NCBI GenBank assembly: GCA_022819985.1
Contig: JAJEGH010000027.1
Location: forward strand, 62,001 to 126,000
Reading direction: 5' to 3'
DNA from: Alphaproteobacteria bacterium
Lineage (GTDB): Bacteria; Pseudomonadota; Alphaproteobacteria; Bin65
DNA: 64,000 nt
Numbering within the stretch: the stretch's first letter is position 1; every line of letters starts with the position of its first letter. The translations under genes were made by a program, and so were the position numbers. Below the pieces are notes generated by a model, which saw nothing but the letters and a program-made list of their open reading frames with translations, made no database searches and was not told the origin of the DNA. Shown here one piece after another: positions 26,662-35,148 of the stretch.

Positions 26662-27204
26662 TCAGAGGCCGGCGTCGACCGGCCTGGCGGCAGGCCCTTC
26701 GCCCGGGGCGGCAGGCCCTTCGCCCGAGGCGGCGGCCCGCCGATAGAGCCTGCGGCCGAATTCGATTGCCATCAGCGCGCTGGATACCGGCACGAGGGCG
26801 AAGAGCCACCATTCCCGGATCGTCATGATCTTGAAGATTTTCGTGTCGGCCGCGTAGAGTTCGATGGTCGAGCGCAGCCCATAGTAGAAAATCACGGCGC
26901 ACACGATCAGTCCGGCGGAATTGGCGACCAGCGCCAGGATGCGGCGCCCGCGCGGTCCGACGATTTCGACCAGCAGGTCGACGCTCACATGCGCCGAATG
27001 TTTCAATACCCACGGCGCGGCGAGAAAGGTCACGGCGAGCAGGCTGTATTCGACGAGCTCGATCATCCAGGGCAGCGACCCGAGGCCGGCCCCCCGAACG
27101 ACGATTTCTGCCGCAATTCCCAGTGTGACGAGCGCCAGAAGGAGCGCCGCGACCATCCCCAGCGCGTCCAGAAGCGCATCGTATACCTTCGAAATCCGCG
27201 CCAT
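26662..27204 (-). CDS. TRAP transporter small permease (DctQ type)
   Basis: Small membrane subunit of 180 residues with four predicted helices: LGMVAALLLALVTLGIAAEI, VEYSLLAVTFLAAPWVL, LALVANSAGLIVCAVIFYYG and WWLFALVPVSSALMAIEF. The motif HVSVDLLVEIVGPRGRR between helices 2 and 3 is the DctQ signature. It joins the large permease to form the membrane complex. The Pro/Gly-rich tail carries a small duplication (AASGEGPAAPGEGPAAR). It is the middle gene of a P-Q-M operon that starts at 28258. Confidence 0.93.
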   Translation of the reverse strand: MARISKVYDALLDALGMVAALLLALVTLGIAAEIVVRGAGLGSLPWMIELVEYSLLAVTFLAAPWVLKHSAHVSVDLLVEIVGPRGRRILALVANSAGLIVCAVIFYYGLRSTIELYAADTKIFKIMTIREWWLFALVPVSSALMAIEFGRRLYRRAAASGEGPAAPGEGPAARPVDAGL

Positions 27205-27268
27205 CGGCGGGCGGAGCCCCGGCGGCAGCGGCCGGCGGCAATCGCCGCCGGCGCGCAGCCGCGAAGGT

Positions 27269-28258
27269 CTATTTCAGTTCCGTCAGCTCGCGGATTTTGG
27301 GGCCGTTCACCGGGTCCTTTTTCATCACGTCGGCCCAGCCGGCCCGTGTCGCCGTTTCAAGGAATTTCTTGCGCTCGGCGCCCTCGAGCACGATCGCCTT
27401 GACGCCGTCGCGCGCCTGCTTGGCCCGCTCGCTCTTGTTCGTTTCCTCGCGCTTGGTGCCGAACTCGTTCTCCAGGCGGATCTGAACGTCGTGCAGCACC
27501 TTTTGCTGCGCCGGCGTCAACTTCTTCCAGGTGTCGAGGTTGACCAGCACGCTGACCTCGGCGGTGAAGAAGCCGGGCTCGACCCGGTATTTGAGCACTT
27601 TCTGCCAGCCCCAGGCATGAATTCCCCATAGCGGCCAGCCGAGGCCGTCGAACACGCCGCGTTCGAGGCCGGTATAGGCCTGGCTCGGCGGCGTGGTGAT
27701 CATGACGCCGCCCAGCGCCTCGATGAAGGACTGGTAGACCGACGTGCCGCGGATCTTGAAACCCTTCAGGCTCGCGTTCGCGATCGGCTTGGTCAGGTAG
27801 AAATGGAAATTCACCCCGTCGCCCCAGCGCCCGAGATAGTGGACATTCATCTTTTCGGCGTGGAGCGGGCGCAGCAGCGCGAAGGCCCCGTTGGTGCGCT
27901 GCTGCTGGACCGGCACGGTCGACATCTTCTGCGCGTCGGCGATCGGCAACAGCTTGTTGTAAAACGTACCGGACAAGTGGACGAGATCGAGCACGCCGGA
28001 CTTAACCGCATTGCCCATCTGGAACGGGTTCATCGCCTTGAAGCCCGCGGCCACCATCTTGACCTTCAATCCATGGGCGCTGCCGGCCTCGTTGGCGCGC
28101 TTTATCCATGTCCGGATATGCGGATACCAGATGCGGTCCACCGACGGCAGAAAAGTGCCCGCTTTCAGTGTGACGGTGTCGGCGACGGCCGCGGTACCCG
28201 CCAGCTGCGCACCGAGAATAACGGCGCCGGCAATTCCAATTCCAGATTTTGTGAACAT
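27269..28258 (-). CDS. TRAP transporter solute-binding protein (DctP type)
   Basis: Periplasmic binding protein of 329 residues. It has a signal peptide (MFTKSGIGIAGAVILGAQLAG, cleaved after TAAVAD), then TVTLKAGTFLP and the long helix region. The conserved DctP block GFKIRGTSVYQSFIEALGG carries the Arg that usually fixes a carboxylate. Downstream GLERGVFDGLGWPLWGIHAW has several Trp that could hold a ring. The ATG at 28258 gives the signal peptide. It is first gene of the TRAP operon and divergent from the FAH gene across a 254-bp gap with a palindrome. Confidence 0.92.
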   Translation of the reverse strand: MFTKSGIGIAGAVILGAQLAGTAAVADTVTLKAGTFLPSVDRIWYPHIRTWIKRANEAGSAHGLKVKMVAAGFKAMNPFQMGNAVKSGVLDLVHLSGTFYNKLLPIADAQKMSTVPVQQQRTNGAFALLRPLHAEKMNVHYLGRWGDGVNFHFYLTKPIANASLKGFKIRGTSVYQSFIEALGGVMITTPPSQAYTGLERGVFDGLGWPLWGIHAWGWQKVLKYRVEPGFFTAEVSVLVNLDTWKKLTPAQQKVLHDVQIRLENEFGTKREETNKSERAKQARDGVKAIVLEGAERKKFLETATRAGWADVMKKDPVNGPKIRELTELK

Positions 28259-28351
28259 CGATTTCTCCCCTTTGCGACGCGCCCAGACGGCGCCTTGCCG
28301 TCCAGCCCGTCCCGCAAGGGCTTCTTCCTTCGGCCGGCGGCAGACCCTCTG

Positions 28352-28366
28352 CCAATTCTGAATTGG
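28352..28366. promoter_or_regulatory. palindromic operator between divergent TRAP and FAH operons
   Basis: CCAATTC-T-GAATTGG is a perfect 7-bp inverted repeat around one base, about midway between the dctP start (28258) and the FAH start (28513). AT-rich half-sites in GC-rich DNA and this placing suggest a site for one regulator of both operons. An AT-rich -10-like GTAGGATATAT stands at about 28420. No regulator gene lies beside it. Confidence 0.5.
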
Positions 28367-28512
28367 GGGCCTCGGCCTGTTCCCTTGCGGCTGGACGCGG
28401 CGAGGGTCTGTTTTTAGTGTAGGATATATCCGGCTAGGCGTCGACCGGCGTTGCCGTCGTGGACGCGGCCGGATTGCGGGGCGCATGCTTCCCTGTGTGC
28501 CCGGAAACCGGG

Positions 28513-29565
28513 ATGGAACGGAACAATATGCAAACCTATCGTCTGGCCACCGTGAAGCACCGGGGCCGAATTTTCCCCGTTGTCGAGGTCGAGGGAATCC
28601 TGATCGATTTCGGCACCGGCTACGAAGCGTACAAGCGGGATACCGGCACGCGCGATTTCTTCAAGGCGAAGCACGGCTACACCATGCTGGACATCCTCGA
28701 GGAATGGGCATTGTTCGAAGCCGCTCTGGGCGGCTTCGCGGAGCACATCGCATCGCAGATCAAGGGCGCCTTGCCGGATTATGCCTACCGTCCCGATGAA
28801 GTGGCCTTCCTGCCGCCTGTCCTGTACCCGAACAAGATCCTGAATGCGGGTTCCAACTACTACGATCACGCGCTCGAAATGGGCGCGGCGGCCCCGGACC
28901 GGGACAAGCACGAGCCCTATTTCTTCTACAAGGGCTCAAGGCACAACGCGGTCGGCCACGGCGGGACGGTCTACCTGACGCCGCGCGCGGATTACATCGA
29001 CTGGGAAGCCGAACTCGCGGTCGTCATCGGCCGCACAGCCAAGAATGTGCCGGTCGACAAGGCGATGGACTATGTCGCCGGTTTCACCTGCTACAACGAC
29101 ATCTCGGCGCGCGACCGGATGATCCGCCACGGCGAGACGTTCGATTACGACTGGTTCGCCAACAAGGGGAACGACAGCTTTGCCCCGATGGGGCCGTTCA
29201 TCGTGCCGGCCAGGTTCGTCGGCGACATTTCGGACATCCGCATCAGGTGCTTCCACAACGGCGACGAGGTCCAGGACTTCAGCACCGACAATATCGTTTT
29301 TCCGATCCCCGAACTGATCGCTAACGCATCTGCGATTACGACCCTGTCGCCCGGCGACGTCATCGCGACGGGAACCGGCGCCGGGGCCGGAATGGCGCAT
29401 GGCATTTCGGTCGAGCATGGCGAGATCCACAAGGTGTTCGAGCATATGTACGCGGGCAAAAGCCGCCTGCTGGCGCCGGGCGACACCATTGCCGTCGACA
29501 TCGAAGGGGTCGGCCGCCTGGAAAACAACGTCGCTGCCTATCCGAACGACCCGAACCGCGGCTGA
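28513..29565 (+). CDS. fumarylacetoacetate hydrolase family protein
   Basis: A 350-residue FAH-family enzyme, which cleaves C-C bonds or decarboxylates acylpyruvate-like acids with Mg or Mn. PNKILNAGSNYYDHALEMG, FFYKGSRHNAVGHGG and DYIDWEAELAVVIG (metal Glu residues) are conserved, as are YNDISARDRM and FAPMGPFIVP. IATGTGAGAGM replaces the more usual TGTPxGVG loop. ATG 28513 and ATG 28528 are both possible; each has a weak ribosome site. It heads a plus-strand operon of six genes ending at 35142, and probably handles the carbon skeleton freed after ring opening. Confidence 0.9.
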   Translation: MERNNMQTYRLATVKHRGRIFPVVEVEGILIDFGTGYEAYKRDTGTRDFFKAKHGYTMLDILEEWALFEAALGGFAEHIASQIKGALPDYAYRPDEVAFLPPVLYPNKILNAGSNYYDHALEMGAAAPDRDKHEPYFFYKGSRHNAVGHGGTVYLTPRADYIDWEAELAVVIGRTAKNVPVDKAMDYVAGFTCYNDISARDRMIRHGETFDYDWFANKGNDSFAPMGPFIVPARFVGDISDIRIRCFHNGDEVQDFSTDNIVFPIPELIANASAITTLSPGDVIATGTGAGAGMAHGISVEHGEIHKVFEHMYAGKSRLLAPGDTIAVDIEGVGRLENNVAAYPNDPNRG

Positions 29566-29576
29566 GCGGAACAGAC

Positions 29577-30050
29577 ATGCCAGATCGAATCGACCGGCGC
29601 CTGCGCGAACTCGGAATCGTCCTGCCGGGCCCGGCCCCGGCTTTTGCGAGCTACCTTCCCTGGAAAATCTCCGGCAATACGGTTTACATCTCCGGTCAGG
29701 GTCCGCTGGTCGACGGCAGGATCGAGGAGAAATTCTGCGGCCGGGTCGGCAGCGATCTTTCGATAGAAGACGGCCAGGCGGCAGCGCGGTTGACGGCGCT
29801 CAATGTGCTCGCTCAGCTGAAAGACGCGTGCGGCGGCGATCTGGATCGCGTCGCCGGCTGTATTCAGCTGATGGGCTTCGTGAATTGCGATCCGGGCTTC
29901 ACGCAAACGCCGACCGTAATTAACGGCGGATCGGACGTGATCGTCGAGGTGTTCGGCGAAGCCGGCCGCCATGCGCGGTACGCGATCGGTTCGCACGCCC
30001 TGCCCGCCAACATCTCCGTTGAGATTGCCGCAATCTTCGAGATCGGATGA
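29577..30050 (+). CDS. RidA family protein
   Basis: Small trimeric-type protein of 157 residues. RidA relatives hydrolyse reactive enamines or imines to ketone and ammonia. LPWKISGNTVYISGQGPLVD and ALNVLAQLKDACGGDLDRVA are family blocks. FGEAGRHARYAIGSHALP holds an Arg and a conserved Gly but the end differs from classic RidA, pointing to one of the other Rid subfamilies, whose members often sit in nitrogen-ring catabolic operons. It is 11 bp after the FAH gene. The stop overlaps an ATG that could start the next gene (ATGA at 30047). Confidence 0.85.
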   Translation: MPDRIDRRLRELGIVLPGPAPAFASYLPWKISGNTVYISGQGPLVDGRIEEKFCGRVGSDLSIEDGQAAARLTALNVLAQLKDACGGDLDRVAGCIQLMGFVNCDPGFTQTPTVINGGSDVIVEVFGEAGRHARYAIGSHALPANISVEIAAIFEIG

Positions 30051-30136
30051 AACGTCGCGGCAGCGTCCGCGGCGGGTCGGGCCTGAATGAAGAAGTCCAG
30101 CTTAAGCCGGCGCCGATCCATGCTAGAAACGGTTTC

Positions 30137-32260
30137 ATGAACGCAGACGCCACCGAAAAGCGCTTTATCGTGGCGACCGATGTCGGCGGGACCTGCACCG
30201 ACACCGTCGTCGTCGCCCCCGGTGAGGCTTTCATTATGGGCAAGGCCCTGTCGACGCCTCCGGATTTCGCAGGCGGCGTGCTCGATTCCATCGCCGTTGC
30301 GGCACGGCAAATGGACCTGAGCGTCGAGGCTCTACTCGCCAGGACCCACCTGTTCATGCACGGCTCTACCGTGGTCGACAACACGCTGCTCACCCGCAGC
30401 GGCGCGCCGACCGGGCTGATTACGACCGGCGGTTTCGAGGATACGGTCTTCGTCACCCGCGGCGCTTACGGGCGCTGGGCCGGCCAACCGGAGGACTGGA
30501 TCAAGCATCCAGTGGCGAGCGACCGGCCGGTGCCGCTGATTTCCGAAGACGCGGTTTGCGGCGTGCCGGAGCGGGTCGACTACAAGGGCGAAATCCTGCT
30601 GCCGCTTGACGAAGCCGAGACCGAACGGGCGGTGCGCCACCTTGTCGGCGACCGGCAGGTCGAGGCGATCGCCATCGCCTTCCTCTGGTCCTTCTACAAT
30701 GCCGATAACGAACGCAGGGCGCGCGACATCGTGCAGCGAGTCGCACCCGACGCCTATGTCACGTTGTCGAGCGACATCGCGCCGGTGCCGGGCGAATACG
30801 AGCGCAGCTCGACAGCGGTCATCAACGCCTATGCCGGCCGCCTCGCCAGCGGCTACCTGACCGACCTGAAGGCGCAACTCGCCGGCCAGGGCTATGAAGG
30901 GCCGGTCATGGTCATGCAGGGTTATGGCGGGCTGCTGCCGTCCCAGGAAGCGGCCGACCGCGCTGTCGGCATGATCGAATGCGGCCCGGCGGCCGGGGTG
31001 ATCGGCGCCAAGGCGCTGGGCGACCTGATGGGCGACGCCGACGTGATCGCCGCGGACATGGGCGGCACGACCTTCAAGGTCGGCGTCATCCAGAACGGCG
31101 AGATCGAGTATGCCCGCGAGCCGCTGGTCGACCGTTACCATTATGTTGCGCCCAAGATCGAGGTCGTGTCGATCGGCGCTGGCGGCGGCAGCATCGTCTC
31201 GCTCGACCCGCGCACGAACGTACCGCGCGTCGGCCCGCACAGCGCCGGGGCCGATCCGGGGCCGGTCTGTTACGGCCGCGGCGGCACGGAGGTGACGCTC
31301 ACCGACGTGTTCACCCTGATCGGCTACATGGATCCGGACATCTTCCTCGACGGCGCCATGACGCTGGACATCGCGGCGGCGCGCACCGCCTTCGAGACGC
31401 AGGTCGCCGGCCCGCTCGGCCTGCCGGTGGAGGAGGCCGCCTTCGGCATCTTCCGGATCGCCTCGGCCCAGGTCACCGACCTGATCCATGAGATCACCGT
31501 TGAGCGCGGCCTCGACCCGCGCGACTACGTCCTGCACGCCTTCGGCGGCTCCTGTCCGATACTGGCCTCGAGCTTCGCCGCCGAGTTGAACGTCAAACGG
31601 ATCGTCGTGCCCTATACGGCATCGGTGAACTGCGCCCTGGGCCTGGTTTCGGCGGACATCGTGCACGAATATTCGGTGACGACGACGCTGCCGGGGGATA
31701 CCGACCCGGAGCGGATCAACGCGCTCTATGCGCCCTTGATCGAGAAGGCGCGGGCGCAGCTCGCGGCCGAAGGCTTCGACGAGGCAGACACCGCCCTCGA
31801 TTGGTCCATCGACCTGCGTTACGCTCGCCAGGTGCACGAGGTGACGACGCCGGTGTACGGCCGGAAACCGGTGGATGCGGCGGCGCTCAAGGGGCTGATC
31901 GACGATTTCGAGGCACTGTACGAGCGCAAGTACGGCAAGGGATCGGCCTATCGCGAGGCCGGGATCGAAATGACCCTGTTCCGGCTCAGCGCCAGCGGCC
32001 GGCTGCAACGGCCGGACATCGAGCCCCTGCCGCTCGAGGGACCGGACGCCGGCCATGCCCGGATCGGCCGGCGCGAGATCTTCGTCGACGCCCGCGACGG
32101 CATGGCGCCCGCCGACATTTACGATTTCACCGAAATCCGGCCCGGCAACGAAATCGCGGGGCCTGCCGTCGTTCACACCCCGATCACGACCATCGTTGTG
32201 CAGGACGGCCAGCGCGCCCGCATGGACGAACTGCGCAACATCGTCATCGACTTCCGCTGA
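30137..32260 (+). CDS. hydantoinase/oxoprolinase subunit A (HyuA type)
   Basis: ATP-using subunit of 707 residues of the hydantoinase A/oxoprolinase family, whose members open cyclic amides or carboxylate ketones. Two ASKHA-type phosphate loops are visible, FIVATDVGGTCTDTVV at the start and ADMGGTTFKVGVI in the middle. GPAAGVIGAKALG and SIGAGGGSIVSLDPR are conserved. The ATG at 30137 gives the family start; an in-frame ATG at 30047 overlaps the ridA stop and would add 30 atypical residues. The HyuB gene follows 9 bp later. ATP-dependent N-methylhydantoinase is one characterised member. Confidence 0.9.
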   Translation: MNADATEKRFIVATDVGGTCTDTVVVAPGEAFIMGKALSTPPDFAGGVLDSIAVAARQMDLSVEALLARTHLFMHGSTVVDNTLLTRSGAPTGLITTGGFEDTVFVTRGAYGRWAGQPEDWIKHPVASDRPVPLISEDAVCGVPERVDYKGEILLPLDEAETERAVRHLVGDRQVEAIAIAFLWSFYNADNERRARDIVQRVAPDAYVTLSSDIAPVPGEYERSSTAVINAYAGRLASGYLTDLKAQLAGQGYEGPVMVMQGYGGLLPSQEAADRAVGMIECGPAAGVIGAKALGDLMGDADVIAADMGGTTFKVGVIQNGEIEYAREPLVDRYHYVAPKIEVVSIGAGGGSIVSLDPRTNVPRVGPHSAGADPGPVCYGRGGTEVTLTDVFTLIGYMDPDIFLDGAMTLDIAAARTAFETQVAGPLGLPVEEAAFGIFRIASAQVTDLIHEITVERGLDPRDYVLHAFGGSCPILASSFAAELNVKRIVVPYTASVNCALGLVSADIVHEYSVTTTLPGDTDPERINALYAPLIEKARAQLAAEGFDEADTALDWSIDLRYARQVHEVTTPVYGRKPVDAAALKGLIDDFEALYERKYGKGSAYREAGIEMTLFRLSASGRLQRPDIEPLPLEGPDAGHARIGRREIFVDARDGMAPADIYDFTEIRPGNEIAGPAVVHTPITTIVVQDGQRARMDELRNIVIDFR

Positions 32261-32269
32261 GGTGCGGCC

Positions 32270-34105
32270 ATGGATCCGATTACCTTCTCGATCATCCGGC
32301 ACCGGCTGTTCCGCATCGTCGACGAGGCGGTGATTACGCTGAAGCATGTCTCCGGCAGCGCGATCACCAACGAGGGCCACGACCTGATGGTCTCGCTCTA
32401 CCGCGCCGACGGTTCGCTGCTCATGGGCGGCGTCGGCTTCCTGCACCATCTGACCAGCGCGGCCGAGGCGTGCAAGGCGATCATCCGGCGCTTCGAGGGC
32501 GATATCAACGAAGGCGATATCTTCCTGCTGAACGACCCCTACACCGCGGCCCTGCATACTTCGGACATCTACCTTGTCTCGCCGATCCATCACGATGGCC
32601 GGCTGGTCGCCTGGAGCGCCTGTTTCGTCCATGTCTACGATATCGGCGCCATGAACCCGGGCGGTTTCGCGCCCGACGCGCAGGACATCTACACCGAGGG
32701 TTTCAGTTCGCCCGGCATCCGCCTGGTCGAGAAGGGCGCGCTCCGGCAGGACGTGATGGACACGCTGCTCAACATGGTGCGCTCGCCCGAGATGGTCTCG
32801 CTCGACATGCGCTCGATGATCGCCTGCAACAACGTCGCCCGCGACCGCATGCTGAGCCTGATCGGCAAATACGGCTACGACACCGTGGACGCCGCCTGCC
32901 AAGAGCTGATCGACCAGTCGGAGGACCTGTTGCGCCAGCGGCTTGCCGAACTGCCGGACGGCCAGTGGCAGTCGCGCCAGTATCTCGAGGCCAAGGACGA
33001 GGTCTACGAGGTCTTCCTTACCATGACCAAGAAGGGCGACGAACTGGTCTTCGACTTCACCGGCTCGTCGCCCCAGGCGGCCTATTCGGTGAATTGCACC
33101 AAATGGGCCTCCCTCGGCGGGCTGTTCGCGCCGCTGTTCCCCCTGCTGTGCTACGACATCACCTGGAACGAGGGCGTTATCCGGCCGATCGAGATGATCG
33201 CGCCGGAAGGCACGATCGTGAACTGCACCCGGCCGGCGCCGGTTTCGGTCGCAACCGTGGGCGCGATCCAGTCGGTCAACAACGCCGCCTGCTCGACCAT
33301 CGGCAAGATGCTGGAGAGCAGCGGCAAATACCGCGGGGAGGCGACGGCGGTCTGGCACGCCAACCACTTCGCGATCTTCAAGTTCGGCCGCAACCAGCAT
33401 GGCGGCGAGGCCATCGGGATCTTCACCGAGACCTTTGCCGGCTCCGGCGGCGCACGCACCTTCGCCGACGGCATCGATGTCGGGGGCGAAATCCCGAACC
33501 CGATCTCGCGCATGGCCAATGTCGAGACGGTCGAAGCCGGATTCCCGATCCGCTACCTGTTCCGCCGGCGCATGACCGATTCCGGCGGCCCGGGCAAATA
33601 CCGGGGCGGCGCGGGCATGGAGTTCGCCGTGATGCCGCACGATTCGCCGGACGGCGGAATCCACTACGTCATCTCGGGCAAGGGCGCCGATTTCCCGATG
33701 AGCGACGGCCTGGCCGGCGGCTACCCGGGCGCGCCCAACAGCTATGTCTGGGTCCGCAACAACGATGCGGAGCAGGCCAACAAGAATGTCGATACCCGCT
33801 TCGCCCAGTCGCTCGACGACATGCCGGGCGAGCAGGAAAGCGTAACCTGGGGCGTCTTCCCGCTGATGGGCGAGGATGCGCTCTATGTCGGCTGGAACGG
33901 CGGCGGCGGCTATGGCGACCCGCTGGAGCGCGATCCCGAAACGGTTCTGGAGGACTGCCGGACCGGCGTGGTGAGCGCACGATCGGCCCGCGACGTCTAC
34001 GGCGTGGTTCTCGACGGTGACGGCGGCACGGTCGACGCTGCGGCGACCGAAGCGCTGCGCCGTTCGATGTATGCCGAACGGCTGTATCCGGAGGCGGCCG
34101 AATGA
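32270..34105 (+). CDS. hydantoinase subunit B (HyuB type)
   Basis: A 611-residue HyuB protein, partner of HyuA and site of the amide chemistry. MDPITFSIIRHRLFRIVDEA is the family start; DIFLLNDPYTAALHTSDIYL, FSSPGIRLVEKG and FDFTGSSPQAAYSVNCTKW are signatures. RRRMTDSGGPGKYRGGAGME is the most conserved block. Full length for the family. The stop overlaps the zinc-ribbon gene (ATGA, 34102). It works as a complex with the product of 30137-32260. Confidence 0.92.
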   Translation: MDPITFSIIRHRLFRIVDEAVITLKHVSGSAITNEGHDLMVSLYRADGSLLMGGVGFLHHLTSAAEACKAIIRRFEGDINEGDIFLLNDPYTAALHTSDIYLVSPIHHDGRLVAWSACFVHVYDIGAMNPGGFAPDAQDIYTEGFSSPGIRLVEKGALRQDVMDTLLNMVRSPEMVSLDMRSMIACNNVARDRMLSLIGKYGYDTVDAACQELIDQSEDLLRQRLAELPDGQWQSRQYLEAKDEVYEVFLTMTKKGDELVFDFTGSSPQAAYSVNCTKWASLGGLFAPLFPLLCYDITWNEGVIRPIEMIAPEGTIVNCTRPAPVSVATVGAIQSVNNAACSTIGKMLESSGKYRGEATAVWHANHFAIFKFGRNQHGGEAIGIFTETFAGSGGARTFADGIDVGGEIPNPISRMANVETVEAGFPIRYLFRRRMTDSGGPGKYRGGAGMEFAVMPHDSPDGGIHYVISGKGADFPMSDGLAGGYPGAPNSYVWVRNNDAEQANKNVDTRFAQSLDDMPGEQESVTWGVFPLMGEDALYVGWNGGGGYGDPLERDPETVLEDCRTGVVSARSARDVYGVVLDGDGGTVDAAATEALRRSMYAERLYPEAAE

Positions 34106-34392
34106 GCGAGTCCGCTGCCGGAACCCTGGACCTGCGCGGTACGAACCTGCACTGCGGCCGCTGCGGGTACGATCTCGGCCCGGCGGCAGCGGGCTGGAAA
34201 AATCGCGCGCTGGTGCGCGAGCGGCCGATGGCGGGCGCCGGCGGCGCGCCCTACAGCAGCGGCGCGCATGTTCTGCTGCGCACGTTCCTGTGCCCGAGCT
34301 GCGGCCGGCAACTCGCCGCCGAGACGGCGATGAAGGACGCGCCGTTTCTCGACGACCGGCTGCATACCGGCAGCGCCGGCGGCGGGCCTTGA
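34102..34392 (+). CDS. zinc-ribbon subunit, acetone-carboxylase-gamma/HyuC-like
   Basis: A 96-residue protein with two CxxC pairs, LHCGRCGYDL (18 and 21) and FLCPSCGRQL (64 and 67), which can hold one zinc. It is translationally coupled to HyuB. Small zinc-binding third subunits occur in acetone- and acetophenone-carboxylase-type complexes and with some hydantoinase pairs. Its presence therefore leaves two readings for the complex: amide ring opening or ketone carboxylation. It is shorter than acetone carboxylase gamma (about 170), which favours a hydantoinase-linked accessory. Confidence 0.7.
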   Translation: MSESAAGTLDLRGTNLHCGRCGYDLGPAAAGWKNRALVRERPMAGAGGAPYSSGAHVLLRTFLCPSCGRQLAAETAMKDAPFLDDRLHTGSAGGGP

Positions 34393-34446
34393 AGCGCGAC
34401 ACGGCGGTCCGGCCCGGCCGGCGCTGCTGAACAACGGGCAACGCAA

Positions 34447-35142
34447 ATGCACGGCATCGGCATCAGGCAAGAGATCGTCGACCGCGTGCTGGCGCGGCGC
34501 GGCCGCTTCCATCTATTCGACAGCCTGGACCCGGCGGAAACCGCCCTGGTCGTGATCGACATGCAGGCGACCTTCGTCGAACCGGGCTCGCCCGCCGAGG
34601 TGCCGGCATCGCGCGGCATCGTGGCGCCCATCAACGCGCTGACCCGGGAGTTGCGCAAGCTCGGCGTCACCGTGATCTGGGTCAACCACGCCAACGCCCA
34701 CAACAGCCGTGCCAGCGATTGGAACATGTTCTTCGACAATTTCGTCGCCGCGGACGTGCGCCAACGCACGATCGAAAGCCTGGCGCCCGACGGCGAAGGC
34801 CAGCAAGTGTGGCGCGACCTCGAGGTCGATGGCGACGACCTGAAAGTGATCAAGAACCGCTACAGCGCGCTGATCCCCGGCTCGTCGCCGCTGGAACGGG
34901 TGCTGCGCAGCCACGGCATCCGCAACCTGCTGATCGCCGGCACCAAGACCAATGTGTGCTGCGAGGCGACCGGCCGCGACGCCATGATGATGGACTACCG
35001 CACGGTCATGGTGTCGGACTGCCTGGCGGCGCTTTCCGACGACGAGCACCGAGCATCGCTGGAAACCTTCATCCAGCAGTTCGGCGATGTGATGGCCTCC
35101 GCCGAAGTCCTGGCCGTGCTGCACAACAAGGGTAACGCCTGA
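34447..35142 (+). CDS. isochorismatase-family amidohydrolase
   Basis: Cysteine hydrolase of 231 residues. The catalytic triad is visible: D38 in VVIDMQATF, K136 in VIKNRYSAL and C171 in GTKTNVCCEAT, with the cis-peptide site before it. Members hydrolyse isochorismate, nicotinamide, N-carbamoylsarcosine, maleamate or ureidoacrylate. Following a hydantoinase A/B pair, N-carbamoyl-amino-acid (for example N-carbamoylsarcosine) amidohydrolase is the best fit, freeing ammonia and CO2. NicF-type maleamate amidase is the alternative, given the NicX-like gene at 57789. It ends the plus-strand operon, only 6 bp from the converging molybdenum hydroxylase gene. Confidence 0.87.
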   Translation: MHGIGIRQEIVDRVLARRGRFHLFDSLDPAETALVVIDMQATFVEPGSPAEVPASRGIVAPINALTRELRKLGVTVIWVNHANAHNSRASDWNMFFDNFVAADVRQRTIESLAPDGEGQQVWRDLEVDGDDLKVIKNRYSALIPGSSPLERVLRSHGIRNLLIAGTKTNVCCEATGRDAMMMDYRTVMVSDCLAALSDDEHRASLETFIQQFGDVMASAEVLAVLHNKGNA

Positions 35143-35148
35143 GCGGCG

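Noticed and set aside
25189..27402. 737-codon plus-strand open frame rich in Asp, Arg, His and Gln
   Set aside because: It lies opposite the TRAP permease genes; the odd composition is the reverse complement of hydrophobic codons.
30332..34441. 1369-codon minus-strand open frame
   Set aside because: Antisense of HyuA and HyuB. Codon-position GC bias explains its length.
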